Positions 51,246 through 62,300 of a stretch of 64,000 nt of DNA are shown piece by piece. The stretch is taken from the NCBI RefSeq assembly GCF_964019385.1, contig NC_088653.1, positions 17,948,889-18,012,888 of the forward strand, written 5' to 3'. This DNA is from Sycon ciliatum. Its lineage: Eukaryota; Porifera; Calcarea; Leucosolenida; Sycettidae. Both the position numbers and the translations under genes were made by a program. Numbering within the stretch: the stretch's first letter is position 1; each line of letters begins with the position of its first letter. The notes under the pieces are model-generated. The model did not search any database. It was not told where the DNA came from and was given only the letters and a program-made list of their open reading frames with translations.

Positions 51246-51304
51246 GAACATGAAGTGCACACTCTCTATTATTTCTTGTCATTGCTATGATCTTGCCGTT
51301 CCAG

Positions 51305-51447
51305 GAGCAGAGGAACATCTCAGCGGTACTGGTTATCGGTGTCTCCTACGAGCCAATAGAGGACACCCAGCAGGATGACGTGGCTTACAGCAAGGAGTTC
51401 TCCGGTCCGACATCTTCCATAGCCGATAGCTTCTCACTGCTTTTACG
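51305..51447 (+). CDS. Fibronectin type III domain, first half (exon 3)
   Basis: A 143-bp exon between the acceptor GCCGTTCCAG and a donor reading ACG then GTAAAC. It is open in one frame, starting EQRNISAVLVIGVSY and ending DSFSLLLR with the last codon split (phase 2). Hydrophobic strands alternate with turns (EPIEDTQQDD, KEFSGPTSS), as in the middle strands of an FN3 fold. The next exon completes the split codon and supplies the LPPGKQY loop and last strands, which makes the two together a recognisable FN3 domain. FN3 domains act as extracellular adhesion or spacer modules. Confidence 0.7.
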
Positions 51448-51534
51448 GTAAACTACATGTATCGTCATACTTCAGTTCCGTATTTTCCAGAGTACATGTA
51501 CATGTACAAGGCGCACTCAGATTTTTTGTAGAAA

Positions 51535-51625
51535 GGGTCTGCTCCGATCGTCGGAGCTCGCGCTTTCTGCCGACACTTGATTGACTAACAACTGCATCTG
51601 GAGCACACGAGAAGCCAGTTCGTAC
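51535..51625 (-). repeat. Fragment of the 478-bp retrozyme family
   Basis: Plus-strand words GGTCTGCTCC, GGAGCTCGCGC, GCCGACACTTGA and GGAGCACACGAGAAG follow the minus-array order. No hammerhead. Confidence 0.6.
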
Positions 51626-51977
51626 TCAATTTTTTTGCCACAAAATACTCACATCTACCCTTTGTTTGGTGAATTATGAGTGTTCTAAGTGCGACTTGTA
51701 CTCGGGAAATTACGGCACGTATTCACATAACGTTTGGTGGGGAGTTGCATGGAAAATGTATATTCAAATGGAAACGCTTGACAGACTTCAGCCGTTTTAA
51801 AGTCATAATATTATGATGCCTAGTGGGGATGGAACCCAGTGCTACGATTTCCGATACTATTGCTTGAGCAATCTGTTGTTTCTGTGTTTGTAGTCTTGTA
51901 GTGTCTTATGATAAGATAGAATCCCAGAGGCCCGGCATATCGGGGGCTACTGGTGCGATGGCCGTACCTGGTTTATG

Positions 51978-52085
51978 GTGTGTGTGTGTGTGTGTGTGTA
52001 TGTGCGAGCGCATGTGTGTGTGTGTGTGTGTGTGTGTATCAGTGTGTGTGTGTGCGTGAATGTGTGTATGTATGCGGACGTGTGT
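51978..52085. repeat. (GT)n microsatellite
   Basis: Interrupted GT/GC/AT tract of about 110 bp, 45 bp before the acceptor of exon 4. Confidence 0.95.
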
Positions 52086-52129
52086 GTACATGTATGCATG
52101 TATTTTATCTTTGCATGTCTCATTCTAAG

Positions 52130-52257
52130 GCATCTCCCTCCTGGCAAGCAGTACCGCCTTCGCATCAGAGTTGGTCACCGTTCTCCCAGCTCCACTGTCT
52201 GGGATAGCTATGGCTCTGCGGTGGAATCATTCACCGGCACCGTGTATGCTGAACCGG
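52130..52257 (+). CDS. Fibronectin type III domain, second half (exon 4)
   Basis: A 128-bp exon with acceptor TCATTCTAAG and donor CCGG then GTGAGA. It begins in phase 2, exactly as left by exon 3, and ends in phase 1. It encodes [15 protein letters not shown], then [20 protein letters not shown]. The L-PG-x-Y-x-x-x-V signature before strand F and the S-x-x-x-x-F-T end of strand G are classic for FN3. A CA microsatellite begins 4 bp after the donor, and the GT tract lies just upstream, so the exon sits between two long dinucleotide runs. Confidence 0.8.
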
Positions 52258-52261
52258 GTGA

Positions 52262-52276
52262 GACAGACACACACAC

Positions 52277-52344
<68 letters not shown>
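52262..52344. repeat. (CA)n microsatellite next to the exon 4 donor
   Basis: About 40 CA units with one CG variant, starting directly after GTGAGACAG. Confidence 0.97.
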
Positions 52345-52347
<3 letters not shown>

Positions 52348-53532
52348 TACTTGTACTTGTTGCTCACTGCCAAAACTGGTCACGTGGGTCTCCCCGGGAG
52401 AGGGGAGAGAGACTCAAAAGGAATCTTGGAAAGATGACTCAATTGGCTATTGAACCGCCCAACGGCCGACACCCCCTGAAATCCCCAAAACTCTGGGTGG
52501 ACTTGAAAATGATCCCACTTATGGGCTCACCACACCTCAGTAAGTGGGTGAGGACAAGGTGCAGAAAATAGATTGACGGCATCAGGGTATCCGCATACAC
52601 ACACACACACATACATACACATACATGTACACATGGCCCGAATCATGTACTGCATAAATGGCCCAGAATCTGCGGAAACCAGGCTTAGGGTGAAAATCAT
52701 TTTTTTGAGAAAATGATGTTTTGTAAAAAGGTTGTGTCGCGTGGACGATCGAGTGCAGTGAAGTGGAACCAAAGAGAATCTCTCTTGTTTGAACAAGTAG
52801 CAGTCATCATGGTCATGGCAGGAAGGGTTTCAGCAGTCAGGGAAGTCAAAGGGCTTCCGGTAGAATATTCCCTGCTACTCCTTTAGTCACAACGAAGAGT
52901 TTTTGAGCTGATCGAACGGATTCCATCTCCTACACTCAGGGATGGCGAAATTTCTGCGCTAGCTGCTGCTTGCGGAAAACGGTGAAGAAATCGTCTCCAG
53001 TTAGAGTCGTGATGGCGATAGCGAGGAGAACCTGGACGACATCGATCCAGCCAATCGAAGTACGGAGATACTAGCTGTTTCTGGGCCTCACGCAAAGGGA
53101 ACACGCGCAGCAGAGCTCATATGTTTGCAGCAAGTTCACGAGGAAAAAGGCTTGAAGCGCAGTGTGAAAACTGTTTTGAATTGAAGTCCTTGGCGATGAA
53201 GTGCTACTGAATGCCAGGCGAATGAGCGAGCAGATCGAGAGGCCCCCACTCGAGACTTTCCTCGCTGGACAGCTAGCTGCAAGGGATTGTACGGCGTGCT
53301 GATAGTTCACTTGCTGGTCAGCACCAAGCCGATACTGCAGCACGCTAGCACACTATGCGCTTACTATGAACAGTGGAACAGTTTGAAAGGCTGTGTTCTT
53401 GCTTGTTTCTGAACAGTTTTACTAGATTCACCCTTCAAAAGGTGCCATCTCAACTGGAGTCGGGTTTCCTTGTGGTGTGTGGCGCCAGAGAGAGATTCAG
53501 CCCCAGAATATACTGAGTGAGGAGCAAACAAA
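52345..53532. other. Intron, no other feature
   Basis: No domain or RNA recognised. A short ACACACATACATACAC tract lies near 52,600. Confidence 0.5.
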
Positions 53533-54200
53533 ACGAGAGAGCTTGGAAGCTCAGGGCCCTACTACGCTATGCTTTTTTGCCTTGATTACCTAGACAAAAA
53601 AAAGCATAGGGATGTTATAAATTCTTTAAAAAATCCTTTTTTTTTTAAGACATAACCTGGGATTCGAACCCGCACTATCGCGCGCCCTGCATGCATCCCC
53701 CGATACACTTCGCATACATACTAATTCTTCCAAGTTGCTTCACGTTATGATCTTGCATTTGAAAGCCCTATTTGAATTATGCATTGTGGCCAGCCGTCTT
53801 TGATGGTGCGGTACGGGACAGGTACGATCGAGGGTAATACGACACCATCTACCGCCTTGATGACGGCAAAAAAAGCATAGGGATGTTATAAAATTTTCAA
53901 TTCTCCTTTTTTTTTTAAGGCATATCCTGGGATTCGAACCCGCACTATCGCCCTACATGCATTCCCCCATACACTTCGCATTCATACCCATTCTTCCAAG
54001 TTGCTTCACGTTATGATCTTGCGTTTGAAAGCCCTATTTGAATATTGCGGCCAGCTGTATGTGGCCAGCTGTGTTTGCTGGTACGGTACGGTACGGGACA
54101 GATACGGGATAGCGCCAGGCGTGACACAAACACACAAACAAACAAACACACAAACACACAAATACCAAATTAAAGCTGTGTGGACCCTGGCTAGCGCCAG
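53533..54200 (-). repeat. Tandem SINE-like repeat with B box, empty site of the RLE element
   Basis: Two copies about 278 bp apart (B-box complement GGGATTCGAACCCGCAC at 53,651 and 53,929). Each is preceded by CATAGGGATGTTATAAA and an oligo-T, and followed by TTGCTTCACGTTATGATCTTG. GGTTCGAATCCC on the minus strand fits a tRNA-type B box. The right end (ATAGCGCCAGGCGTG, a CAAA-rich stretch, then AAATTAAAGCTGTGTGGACC) is the uninterrupted form of the 18.8/22.5 kb site. Confidence 0.65.
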
Positions 54201-54892
54201 ACGTTACTGAGGTAACGTCTTCTGCATAGCTACGGGAATAATATTAATTCATGCAGAACTGTGCATGGCCACTACAGCCTGCAGCACCAAGGGGCCACAA
54301 CAAGCCTACCCCCACATGCCTACCTTGTCATGTCACCTTAGCAAAAATCATCCATGTCTCTTCCTTCAGTCTGGTGGATCTCTCTTCATTTCTTTCCTGT
54401 GATAACAATTTTGTTTTGTTTTTTTTGGATTTTTTAACACAATACCCTGGTGTGTTTGAGATACTTTTAATACCACTATGAGTCGACCCACACCTGTAAT
54501 ATTTTGTTTCCTGACCTCCCATGCCCAGTAGAAGCTGAAAATGGGAAAAGTCATTTTGTGAAATTTCACCCTAAGCCTGGTTTTCGCAGATTCTGGGCCA
54601 AATAATGTTTGTGTTTATGTATGTATGTCCTTCGGATCTTCCCAAGTTGTACATTGTACTGTTGAGATACCAAAATCAAATAAATCAATACCAATACCAA
54701 TACCAATGCATGTACATATACAGTACTTTCCAGAGTGTCCGCAGCACTGGAGTATAATCTGTACAAGGATATTTTGTCATGAAATACAGAAATCTACCCG
54801 TTATGTAACTGCCAATTTGACCATCGTAGCAAAAGCCAGGTCAGAGAGTAGAAATAAACTGGGTATTCTACTACTTATAAACAGTAAAAAGT
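54201..54892. other. Intron; retroelement-tail-like segment at 54,628-54,710
   Basis: TCTTCCCAAGTTGTACATTG followed by an (AATACC)n-like A-rich run suggests a non-LTR tail on the plus strand, related to the minus-strand segment near 4,000. No gene. Confidence 0.4.
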
Positions 54893-54990
54893 AACAAGGA
54901 ACTACAAGTTACACTATAATGTCCACTGACACGACCAGCTACTAAACAATCAGCTCGTGGGATAACATTGCACAACACTATCCGGATTCA
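54893..54990 (+). repeat. Single arm of the CAAGGAACTAC MITE
   Basis: Matches the left arm at 7,831 from CAAGGAACTACAAGTTACAC to AACATTGCACAACACT. Confidence 0.7.
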
Positions 54991-55771
54991 TTATTTTACT
55001 ACTCTCTGGTATAAGCCAAACAGATTTTTTTTTCGCGCAAATTACTGGTGTTTTAAAGGTATGTCACATACACTTGTACTTAAACTTGTTCATTGCTGTG
55101 CATGCAAGCACACATTCACATGCGTGTGTACTGTGTGTACAGAAAATTTCGTCGGTCAATAAGTTCGCCCAACTCCAAAGAAGGGGAGTTCGTCCGGTTG
55201 TAAATTTCGTCCATGGATCCTAAGAGTGTATTGAAAAGCTGGACAAATCGATACTCGTCCGGCATTTAACTTAGTCCAAAAGCTCCTTGGACAAAAAGAC
55301 GAAATTAAATTCCAGACGAATATTTCTGCTTGTACAGTATGCACACAGAACAGCACATCACAGTGCCAGCACACACATATCACGGTGCCTGTACAAACAG
55401 GCATATGCGTCCACGTACGTGTGTCGCCTTCACAGCACATCACAGTGCACGCACACACGCATCGCACAGTGCACGCACACACACACACACACACACAGGC
55501 ATGTGCATCCAAAGGGTACCCTGTATAAAGACTCACAGTCTGTGGGGATTGCCCTAGTAAAATAATAAATACTACTACATATCGCTTTTACACCACATCA
55601 CAGTGCACGCACACACAGACACGTGTGTCCACATACTGAGTTGCCTTCCGACCCGTGGTATCCACTCCCCTTAAGGCACATTTTTTCCTAGTTCACATGC
55701 TGCAGCTACGATGTACATTTTCGCATCCATCTGCACTTCTTCACCATACATGTACCTGTCAAATGCTTCAG
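54991..55771. other. Intron with CA-rich and GCACACACA-type low-complexity sequence
   Basis: Blocks of CACAGTGCACGCACACAC at 55,358-55,620. No gene was recognised. Confidence 0.5.
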
Positions 55772-55973
55772 GACCTGCTGGTGTTGGCCAGGCTGGTCAC
55801 GCGTATTGCCAGTCTCGACGACGGCCCGACGGAATATCCCGGCCGAAGAAAGTCTCCCGCGTACACCGCTCCACGTTCGCATCGTCAAGCCGTCGCCGCC
55901 GATGTTATCTTGATTACTACTACAGCGGCTACTACTACACATACTATTACTGCTCCTCAGGCTCTGGTTCACT
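55772..55973 (+). CDS. Candidate exon 5 of the receptor gene (membrane-proximal)
   Basis: The acceptor AAATGCTTCAG and donor CACT then GTAAGG bound 202 bp. The phases required by exon 4 (phase 1 in) and the membrane exon (phase 2 out) are both met by one open frame, which reads PAGVGQAGHAYCQSRRRPDG, a basic stretch, then a tyrosine-rich run near the end (LDYYYSGYYYTYYYC). Another open frame reads a threonine-rich run that looks more like a normal stalk, but its phases do not fit. The odd composition keeps confidence low, and an intermediate exon may have been missed. Confidence 0.35.
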
Positions 55974-56017
55974 GTAAGGATGTTGAAACATCACGTGTAT
56001 TATTGCTGATGCATGTA

Positions 56018-56273
56018 CAGTCCATTTCAAAACTATAGACGTGAAAAGGGTTTTTGAAATATTTCAAATTTGGCTTGAACTTTTTGAGAATTGTTTTCGG
56101 AATATTGCTCAGGTCCGCTCCACAATTACTCTCATTATAGTTTCTAAACGATTGGATAACAGACGCCCAATTTGGAAAAATTTATGCACAAAGTGATCAC
56201 AGATTTTATGTGGTATAGATGCTGGCATAACGGTTTTTGCCTAGGTACGCGTCTATAGTTTTGAAATGGACTG
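56018..56273. mobile_element. 256-bp mariner-like MITE with TA duplication
   Basis: The perfect 24-bp inverted ends begin CAGTCCATTTCAAAACTATA and are flanked by TA on both sides. Non-coding interior. The identical ends suggest a recent insertion. Confidence 0.85.
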
Positions 56274-56372
56274 TAGTTCTTGCGCAGACGTAATTTTTTT
56301 TTTTTCAGACGTAATTTAATATCTCAACACAACTTAAATGACGTATAGAAAAGAAAAATGGACCAAGGAACT

Positions 56373-56424
56373 ACAAATTACGCTATAGTGTCCATTAACA
56401 CCACCTGTTATTAAACAATCTATA
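56373..56424 (+). repeat. Fragment of the CAAGGAACTAC MITE
   Basis: CAAGGAACTACAAATTACGC through ATTAAACAATCT, interrupted at about 56,425 by another MITE. Confidence 0.6.
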
Positions 56425-56497
56425 TAGGGCCACCTAGAATTAATTCGTTGTTTCGGGTCACTTCACTCATCTGTAACAGGATCGGTCGGTCGGGTTT

Positions 56498-56530
<33 letters not shown>

Positions 56531-57042
56531 TACATGTATATATTTATTTTTTATTTTTTATATATTTATTTTTGGTTACTGCCATGTAAATGCGCATATC
56601 GAATAGCGTTTGTCCATCAAACCAGTCGATCAAATCATGACTGTAGTCTAGACGATCCGGCGCAGTCATTGTCCAATCACAGACCCAGGTCCCCTCCAGG
56701 ACCAGACCTTGGCCTCGCTGGCAAACGAGTCTGAGGACCAGCTCTCACCTTGAAAACGTCTGTCGAAGAGCGACGCGGTGGCGGAGCTGATGCGGTTTCA
56801 GGACCGATTGCGGATCGGAAGACAACATCGTCACCAAGCGCTTCATCCTATTATTTTATTCGGCTGCTTCTGAGGTCGATGTCTGGACTGCTAGCTATTA
56901 GGCGCGTGTACGTGTGTACATGTCAGTACATAGTCTAGTCATGTACATTTGCATGCACTATAAAAAAAAACATTGTGCGGTCGGGTGAAAAAAGACGGTC
57001 GGTCGGGTGACCCGAAACAACGAATTAATTCTGGGTGGCCTA
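56425..57042. mobile_element. MITE with about 36-bp inverted ends (GAATTAATTCGTTGTTTCGG)
   Basis: The left end GGGCCACCTAGAATTAATTC and the right end GAATTAATTCTGGGTGGCC, each with CGTTGTTTCGGGTCAC further in, form inverted repeats. The interior has T-rich runs (56,490-56,570) and GGTCGGTCGGGT at both inner borders. The target duplication is unclear. Confidence 0.75.
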
Positions 57043-57289
57043 GGGTAGTTATATTTTTGATTTTGTCCCCATATTCCAAGAATAATTCCAACAATCAACC
57101 TTGGAAGAGAAAGGGATAGAAACGTTCCGTTCTGAATATTATGTTTTTTCCCCAGGACTGGCGTGGATTGCATTGATCAGTAAATTGCTCTCTAAATCAG
57201 ATAAGCTAATCTGTCCTTATAGACATGCAATCCTTCTCATGTTTCGCACAGTTAACTGCTTATAATATCCTTTTTGACTTTCTGCTCAT

Positions 57290-57535
57290 GTATGTGTGTA
57301 TGTGTGTATGTATGTATGTACCGGTGTGTATGTGTGTTGTGTGTATGGGTGCACGCGCATGTGTGCTTTTGTTTGTATGTGTATGTGCATGCACGTGTGT
57401 GTTTATGTGTATATGTGAGTGTGCACATGTGCACACGCGTACGCGCCTGTGTGTGTGTGTGCGTGCGTGTGTGTGTGTGTGTATGTGTGTGCGTGTGCGT
57501 GTGTGTGTGCGTGTGTGTGTGTATGTACGCGTCTA
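57290..57535. repeat. (GT)n-rich microsatellite
   Basis: About 245 bp of interrupted GT, GTAT and GTGC units just before the membrane exon. Confidence 0.95.
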
Positions 57536-57553
57536 TATCCCATGTGCGAACAG

Positions 57554-57676
57554 GAGTGTTGGAGGTTTGGTTGGTATAATTCTGGGCATTCTCGCGTTCA
57601 TCGTTTTCTTTATTGTCCTGTTTATTTGGAGCCGCCGTGGATGCTGCGGACACCCTCCTCTCAGTGCACGTTTCAG
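57554..57676 (+). CDS. Transmembrane exon of the receptor gene (exon 6)
   Basis: The acceptor GTGCGAACAG and donor TTTCAG then GTATGT bound 123 bp that begin and end in phase 2. The frame reads SVGGLVGIILGILAFIVFF, then IVLFIWSRRGCCGHPPL: about 23 hydrophobic residues with a GxxxG-like start, followed at once by basic residues and two cysteines. This is a textbook single-pass helix with cytoplasmic stop-transfer side. With the upstream signal peptide and FN3 domain it gives a type I receptor. The cytoplasmic part is not found with certainty. Confidence 0.75.
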
Positions 57677-58033
57677 GTATGTACACAGCATGACTACTGT
57701 ATGCGATATTCATTTCCTCCTAGGGTGTTCTGCTGCTGTTGAATTCTTTATGATGGGTTTGACTGACTCCTATGTTACGCCATCTTACGATTACCGTAAT
57801 TACCTGAATAATAGTTGCACTTTTATACACTGAACTTACGGGCCAACGAAACGGGTGCAACTCACAATCAAGCATAACTATTCTACTACTGAAGTGAATT
57901 ATTTAAAATCTTGTAGGACGCGTCACGCAGCTTCATAAGTAGAAATTTGGTTTGTGAGCAACACTGGCTCACACTCAATCACTGCTTTTCACCAGAAACA
58001 TATTTTAATTCAACGTTTCGAAGTGAATGGACC
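57677..58033. other. No gene recognised
   Basis: Unique AT-rich sequence between the membrane exon and the dispersed element. Confidence 0.5.
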
Positions 58034-58800
58034 GTATGCGTGTTAAAACAAAATGGCGTCACGATTTATTGAAAGTGGTATAGTTGGTGGTACGAGTGTT
58101 CAAAACCATTTGAACTTCATACTGTTCGTCTTCTTTTTGACATGCTCTCTTTCCATCGTCCTTAGCTTTTGTTTGTTGAGAGCTGTTTTGGCTTTCTCCT
58201 ATACCTATGGGGGATGCCAAGTGATGGTTTTGAGAGACTGGTGATGGCTGTGAGCGAGAGTTTGCCGATCGGCGTCGTCCTCGCTATAGCGATGAAAATA
58301 CTAGTTACTGCGCACCTGGCAGATATCACAACACGTCGGAGCGTCCAGGAGCAAAGGAATCTTGGGTTTTCACTGGAATCTAGTTCCTCCAGCATCGTGT
58401 AGCCCACCGTCGGTGAATGGCGGTTCAGAAAGGTTGAACCTGGTCTTCTGCAGCATCTCGCAGTCCTGCGAGGCACACTGAATACACCTGTCATGTATTC
58501 TACAAATAAAAATCACGAAGTAGTGGACTTTATAGTGATGAGTCTATCCTGTATGCTGCAAAAGACGCAGGAAATGTGACTGGTGTCCGTACACTGGACG
58601 CCAATATCATCCCAGTCTTCTCCTGCAGGATCTGTTTGACATTGACATACCGGTATGCAGTGGGTCGACATTGGCCTGGTCTGGCAGCTATCTGCCTGGG
58701 TGGATGTAGCAGGTTTGCATTGGCGCGTCGTCCAGTCCGACATTTTCTTGTAACTGTGGAGTACCGGCAGGGTTTGAGAGGTTGCTCGTGCTGTGAACAC
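58034..58800 (-). repeat. Dispersed unknown element, copy C (inverted, partial)
   Basis: Reverse complement of the right half of copies A and B, from GTTAAAACAAAATGGCG at 58,034 through the CACTACTTCGTGATTTTTA-complement to a diverged part at about 58,800. Several small frames are kept in all three copies, but none is recognised. Confidence 0.8.
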
Positions 58801-59824
58801 ATCTCTACTGCCTGTCTCGTCCTGGAAGTGCCGTCTCGCCGCTTCCTTGCTCTACAGTCACGCCGTTATTTCGCTTTGTTTCGTGGTGCAGCTCAAAACC
58901 TGCCCAAACAACTGAGCTCGCAACATGGTATGGACAAATTGCGCCACTCATGCTGGTTAACTAAATCCGGGATAGTCGAGTAAGCGAGTTCACTCCCTGG
59001 GCAATGGCAAGATCTGTTCAGCGCTGGCTATTCCAACCTCCAAGTGCATAGTCACCGATCGATCCATGCGATGGTGGTTTACCTACAAAGAGCCAAGGCC
59101 TACGAGTACTACTATTGGATGCTGTTTACATGCAGTCAACAAAATCAAAGTACCTCAGTATGCCCCAGAATAGGGCATGTGCATCTATAGCATGACATAA
59201 CAGGGGTTCTGGCGGCACCTGTCAAACAAGCAGTAGCGACTAGTGCCAGCTACGTATTGGAGGCTAGCCGCTACAGTCTGTCACTGGAGATAATTATTAT
59301 GTTCACTGTTTGGACTGAGCACAATCAATGATGCCCAATCAATCTGCCCAATGTGTGTTCTGTTCCACCTAATTATAACGTCCCATCGCATCAACCCTAC
59401 TCCACGCACATGTCGTCACTCTAGCATGACTTGTGTTATTGTTTATTTTGATTCGCACGATAAATAGAGCACAATAAACGTTAACTTGACCGAAGGATAA
59501 AGGCGACTGCAGATAGAGGAACACATCGAGGTACAGGTACCGGCATCAATACAGTATCAGAGAGAAACAAACAAAAATGAGAGGTACGCAGAAAAAACTC
59601 TCGTAAGCCCAAGGGGAAGTGGTTGATGAGGGATGAATGCACTCTCCACGCTCATCTACACTGTTCGTGGAAATGCACACATACATACAATAATATACTT
59701 GAAGTACAACATAGCAATAGCATGCACAGAACCGAACAATTTCATGTTCACACATGCAAGCACAGACCTGAACATTAGTACCAAAAGCCGATACAGACAA
59801 TATCCCCATACACACAGACGCACA
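58801..59824. other. No gene recognised
   Basis: Unique sequence with short frames only. Confidence 0.45.
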
Positions 59825-59945
59825 CACACAATGTCCCATGTATGCGCCCGTGGCGAGAAAAGCACGCAAATCTACAAATGCACTGGATGTGAACCCACAG
59901 ATTTTCTCTTACAGCAACGATAGCGGATCTGATTCTGAATGAAAC
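59825..59945 (+). repeat. Dispersed repeat shared with 11,335-11,450
   Basis: CATGTATGCGCCCGT, AAGCACGCAAATCTAC and CACAGATTTTCTCTTAC in the same order as at 11.3 kb, again next to CA-rich DNA. Confidence 0.65.
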
Positions 59946-60210
59946 ACACACACACACAATCGATGATGGCAGGTCCTGAAAGGACAGGCAGTGTTCTAGT
60001 AATGGGGAACAGAACTTCGAGTGGCGAGTGAGGTATACACACACACACGTGCGTGCGCGGGCACACACTAAAGTATTCAGAAATAGAATCAACATTGTAG
60101 TATTCATTGGTTGGGGAATGGAAAGGAAAATAAAACATTGCTGTAGGTTATTGTTGTAAGGACACTGGGAGCACAACAGAAAGGTAAGCAACTTGCTTTG
60201 AAGCAAAGAA

Positions 60211-61577
60211 AGTTATTATTCCACGGATCTCAGAAGGAAAGAACGTTCCAGAATGCTGCACTGGCAACAGGCGGCCTGCATGTGCGCGGCCCCTGCAGTC
60301 GGTCCAGCTGCCGGCCTTGCAGTGCTGAAAAGAATGTGCAGTACAGCATGTCACATAGTATCGCAGCCTGGACAAATAGGCGCTGGGAAGTCCTAGTTAT
60401 GTGCTCACCTACACCACGATGCACCAATCTTCTGAGCTACTTTGGCAACAACTTTGTCCACTTGAGACTCCCATGGGCTGAGCCAGTTGTTGAGGGCTGC
60501 ACCAAGGTGGACGGCAATGACCGCTGATGGCAAGGCAATCCATGACACACAGTCACTAGGGCATCGTCAACATGGCGCTGAGGCTGGATCGATAAAATCA
60601 ACCTTTAGGCTGTCGCGGGGTTGACAACGAGGACGCTGTCTCGAAGCTAGTCAGTCAGCCTGGTCACCGCCATTGACGAACCAGTCGCCACCGCCAGCAG
60701 TGGCGGTAGGTTGTGACAAGTGTGGTGCAATATTGTCAGCAAATTCAGTACTTAGGATAAGATGAGTGACAAAGGGAACGTTGTTTTATAATATTGAAGT
60801 GAACAGGGATGATCACAAACCCTGCGCGTACTCCACCGTGAGTTACAAGAAAATTCCGGACTGGACGACGAGCAAACGCCAACCTGCTACATCCAACCAG
60901 GCAGATACTATTACGATAGCTGCCAAACCAGGTCAATGCCGACCTACTGCATAATGTCAATGTCAAACAGATCCTGCAGGAGAAGACTGGGGTGTTGGCG
61001 TTTAGTCACTGAGTGTACAGACACCAGTCACATTTGCTATGTCTTTTGCAGCATACAGGCTGAGACTCATCACTGTAGAGTCCACTACTGCATGAGTTCT
61101 ATTTGTACAATACATGGCAGGCGTACACGGTGTGACTCGCAGGACTGCGAGGTGCTGCAGAAGACCAGGTTCGACCTTTCTGGACCGCCATTCACCGACG
61201 GTGGGCTACACGATGCTGGAGGAACTAGATTCCAGTGAAAACCCAAGATTCCTTTGCTCCTGGACGCTCCGACGTGTTGTGATATCTGCCAGGTGCGCAG
61301 TAACTAGTATTTTCATCGCTACAGCGAGGACGACGCCGATCGGCAAACTCTCGCTCACAGCCATCACCAGTCTCTCAAAACCATCACTTGGCATCCCCCA
61401 TAGGTATAGGAGAAAGCCAAAACAGCTCTCAACAAACAAAAGCTAAGGACGATGGAAAGAGAGCATGTCAAAAAGAAGACGAACAGTATGAAGTTCAAAT
61501 GGTTTTGAACACTCGTACCACCAACTATACCACTTTCAATAAATCGTGACGCCATTTTGTTTTAACATGAATATCGC
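60211..61577 (+). repeat. Dispersed unknown element, copy B
   Basis: Nearly identical to 1-1,360, with small indels and substitutions. The end shared with copy A is ATGAATATCGCGG. Because the match at its left side begins where the window starts, the element extends further left; 60,180-60,210 may belong to it. Confidence 0.8.
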
Positions 61578-62003
61578 GGATTATACTGTGAAAAAAATAT
61601 TCAGACCGGATAATGGTTGTGCGACTTATATGTAGGACTCAGTATAGAGTCCATGCACTATTATGATGTCCAGCACCCTAGAGTCCATTGGTCCAAAATC
61701 CACTATACAGAGTCCAAAAGTCCACTCAGTTTTGATCCCCTATAAGGAGTACACTTTTTCTACAAGTCCCCTATTCACGGTCCAGGAGTCCAGTTTATCC
61801 AGTCACGCCGTCCTGTGTGTTGTGCCCACGAGAACAAACACCTTTTTCAGTTTTGCTTGCCTCGTGGCAGCGCATTCCTTTCTTCACTTCAGCCATGGCT
61901 GCCAGTTCTGCTGTGCTGTTGCTCACAGTAATCTGTCTCGAGGTAACCAAGGAGGATAAGGAGACGTTCAAAATCAAATCGGAAAGCGTCTTGTGGTTCT
62001 CTG
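61578..62003. other. No certain gene; inverted words shared with the window end
   Basis: TCCATTGGTCCAAAATC and GAGTCCAAA at 61,684-61,716 are the reverse complement of 63,951-63,988. A frame at 61,892 (MAASSAVLLLTVICLE) ends at a possible donor GAG then GTAACC and has a weak signal-peptide look, but nothing confirms it. Confidence 0.3.
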
Positions 62004-62300
62004 AAGACGTTTCATCAGTGCGCGGGATGAAAGTAGAAATTGCAGAACGAGAAAAGTTCAGCACAGTTCAAATCTGACGAGTCAGGTACACTGACACTCT
62101 CTTTCGTTCGACGCCACAAGGATCCCCTGTTTGGCTGGCCATTGCTGCCAGTAAGACGTTTGAACGGTTTCATCAGAGCGAGGGATGAAAGCAGAAAGCG
62201 GAGAACGAGAAAAGTTCAGCACAGTTCCAATCTGACGAGTCAGATACACTGACACTCTCTTTCGTTCGACGCCAGAAGGATACCCTGTTTGACTGGACAA
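62004..62300 (+). repeat. Tandem duplication, about 135 bp repeated once
   Basis: GTTTCATCAG, GAACGAGAAAAGTTCAGCAC, TCTGACGAGTCAG and CTCTCTTTCGTTCGACGCC occur in both 62,008-62,140 and 62,168-62,300 with few differences. Confidence 0.85.

Noticed and set aside
57225..57833. 202-aa Cys/Val-rich frame
   Set aside because: Mostly translation of the GT microsatellite; only the part 57,554-57,676 has exon borders and a membrane helix.
62004..62180. GTTTCATCAG words as minus-strand hammerheads
   Set aside because: The core boxes abut with no stem II, so a hammerhead cannot form.
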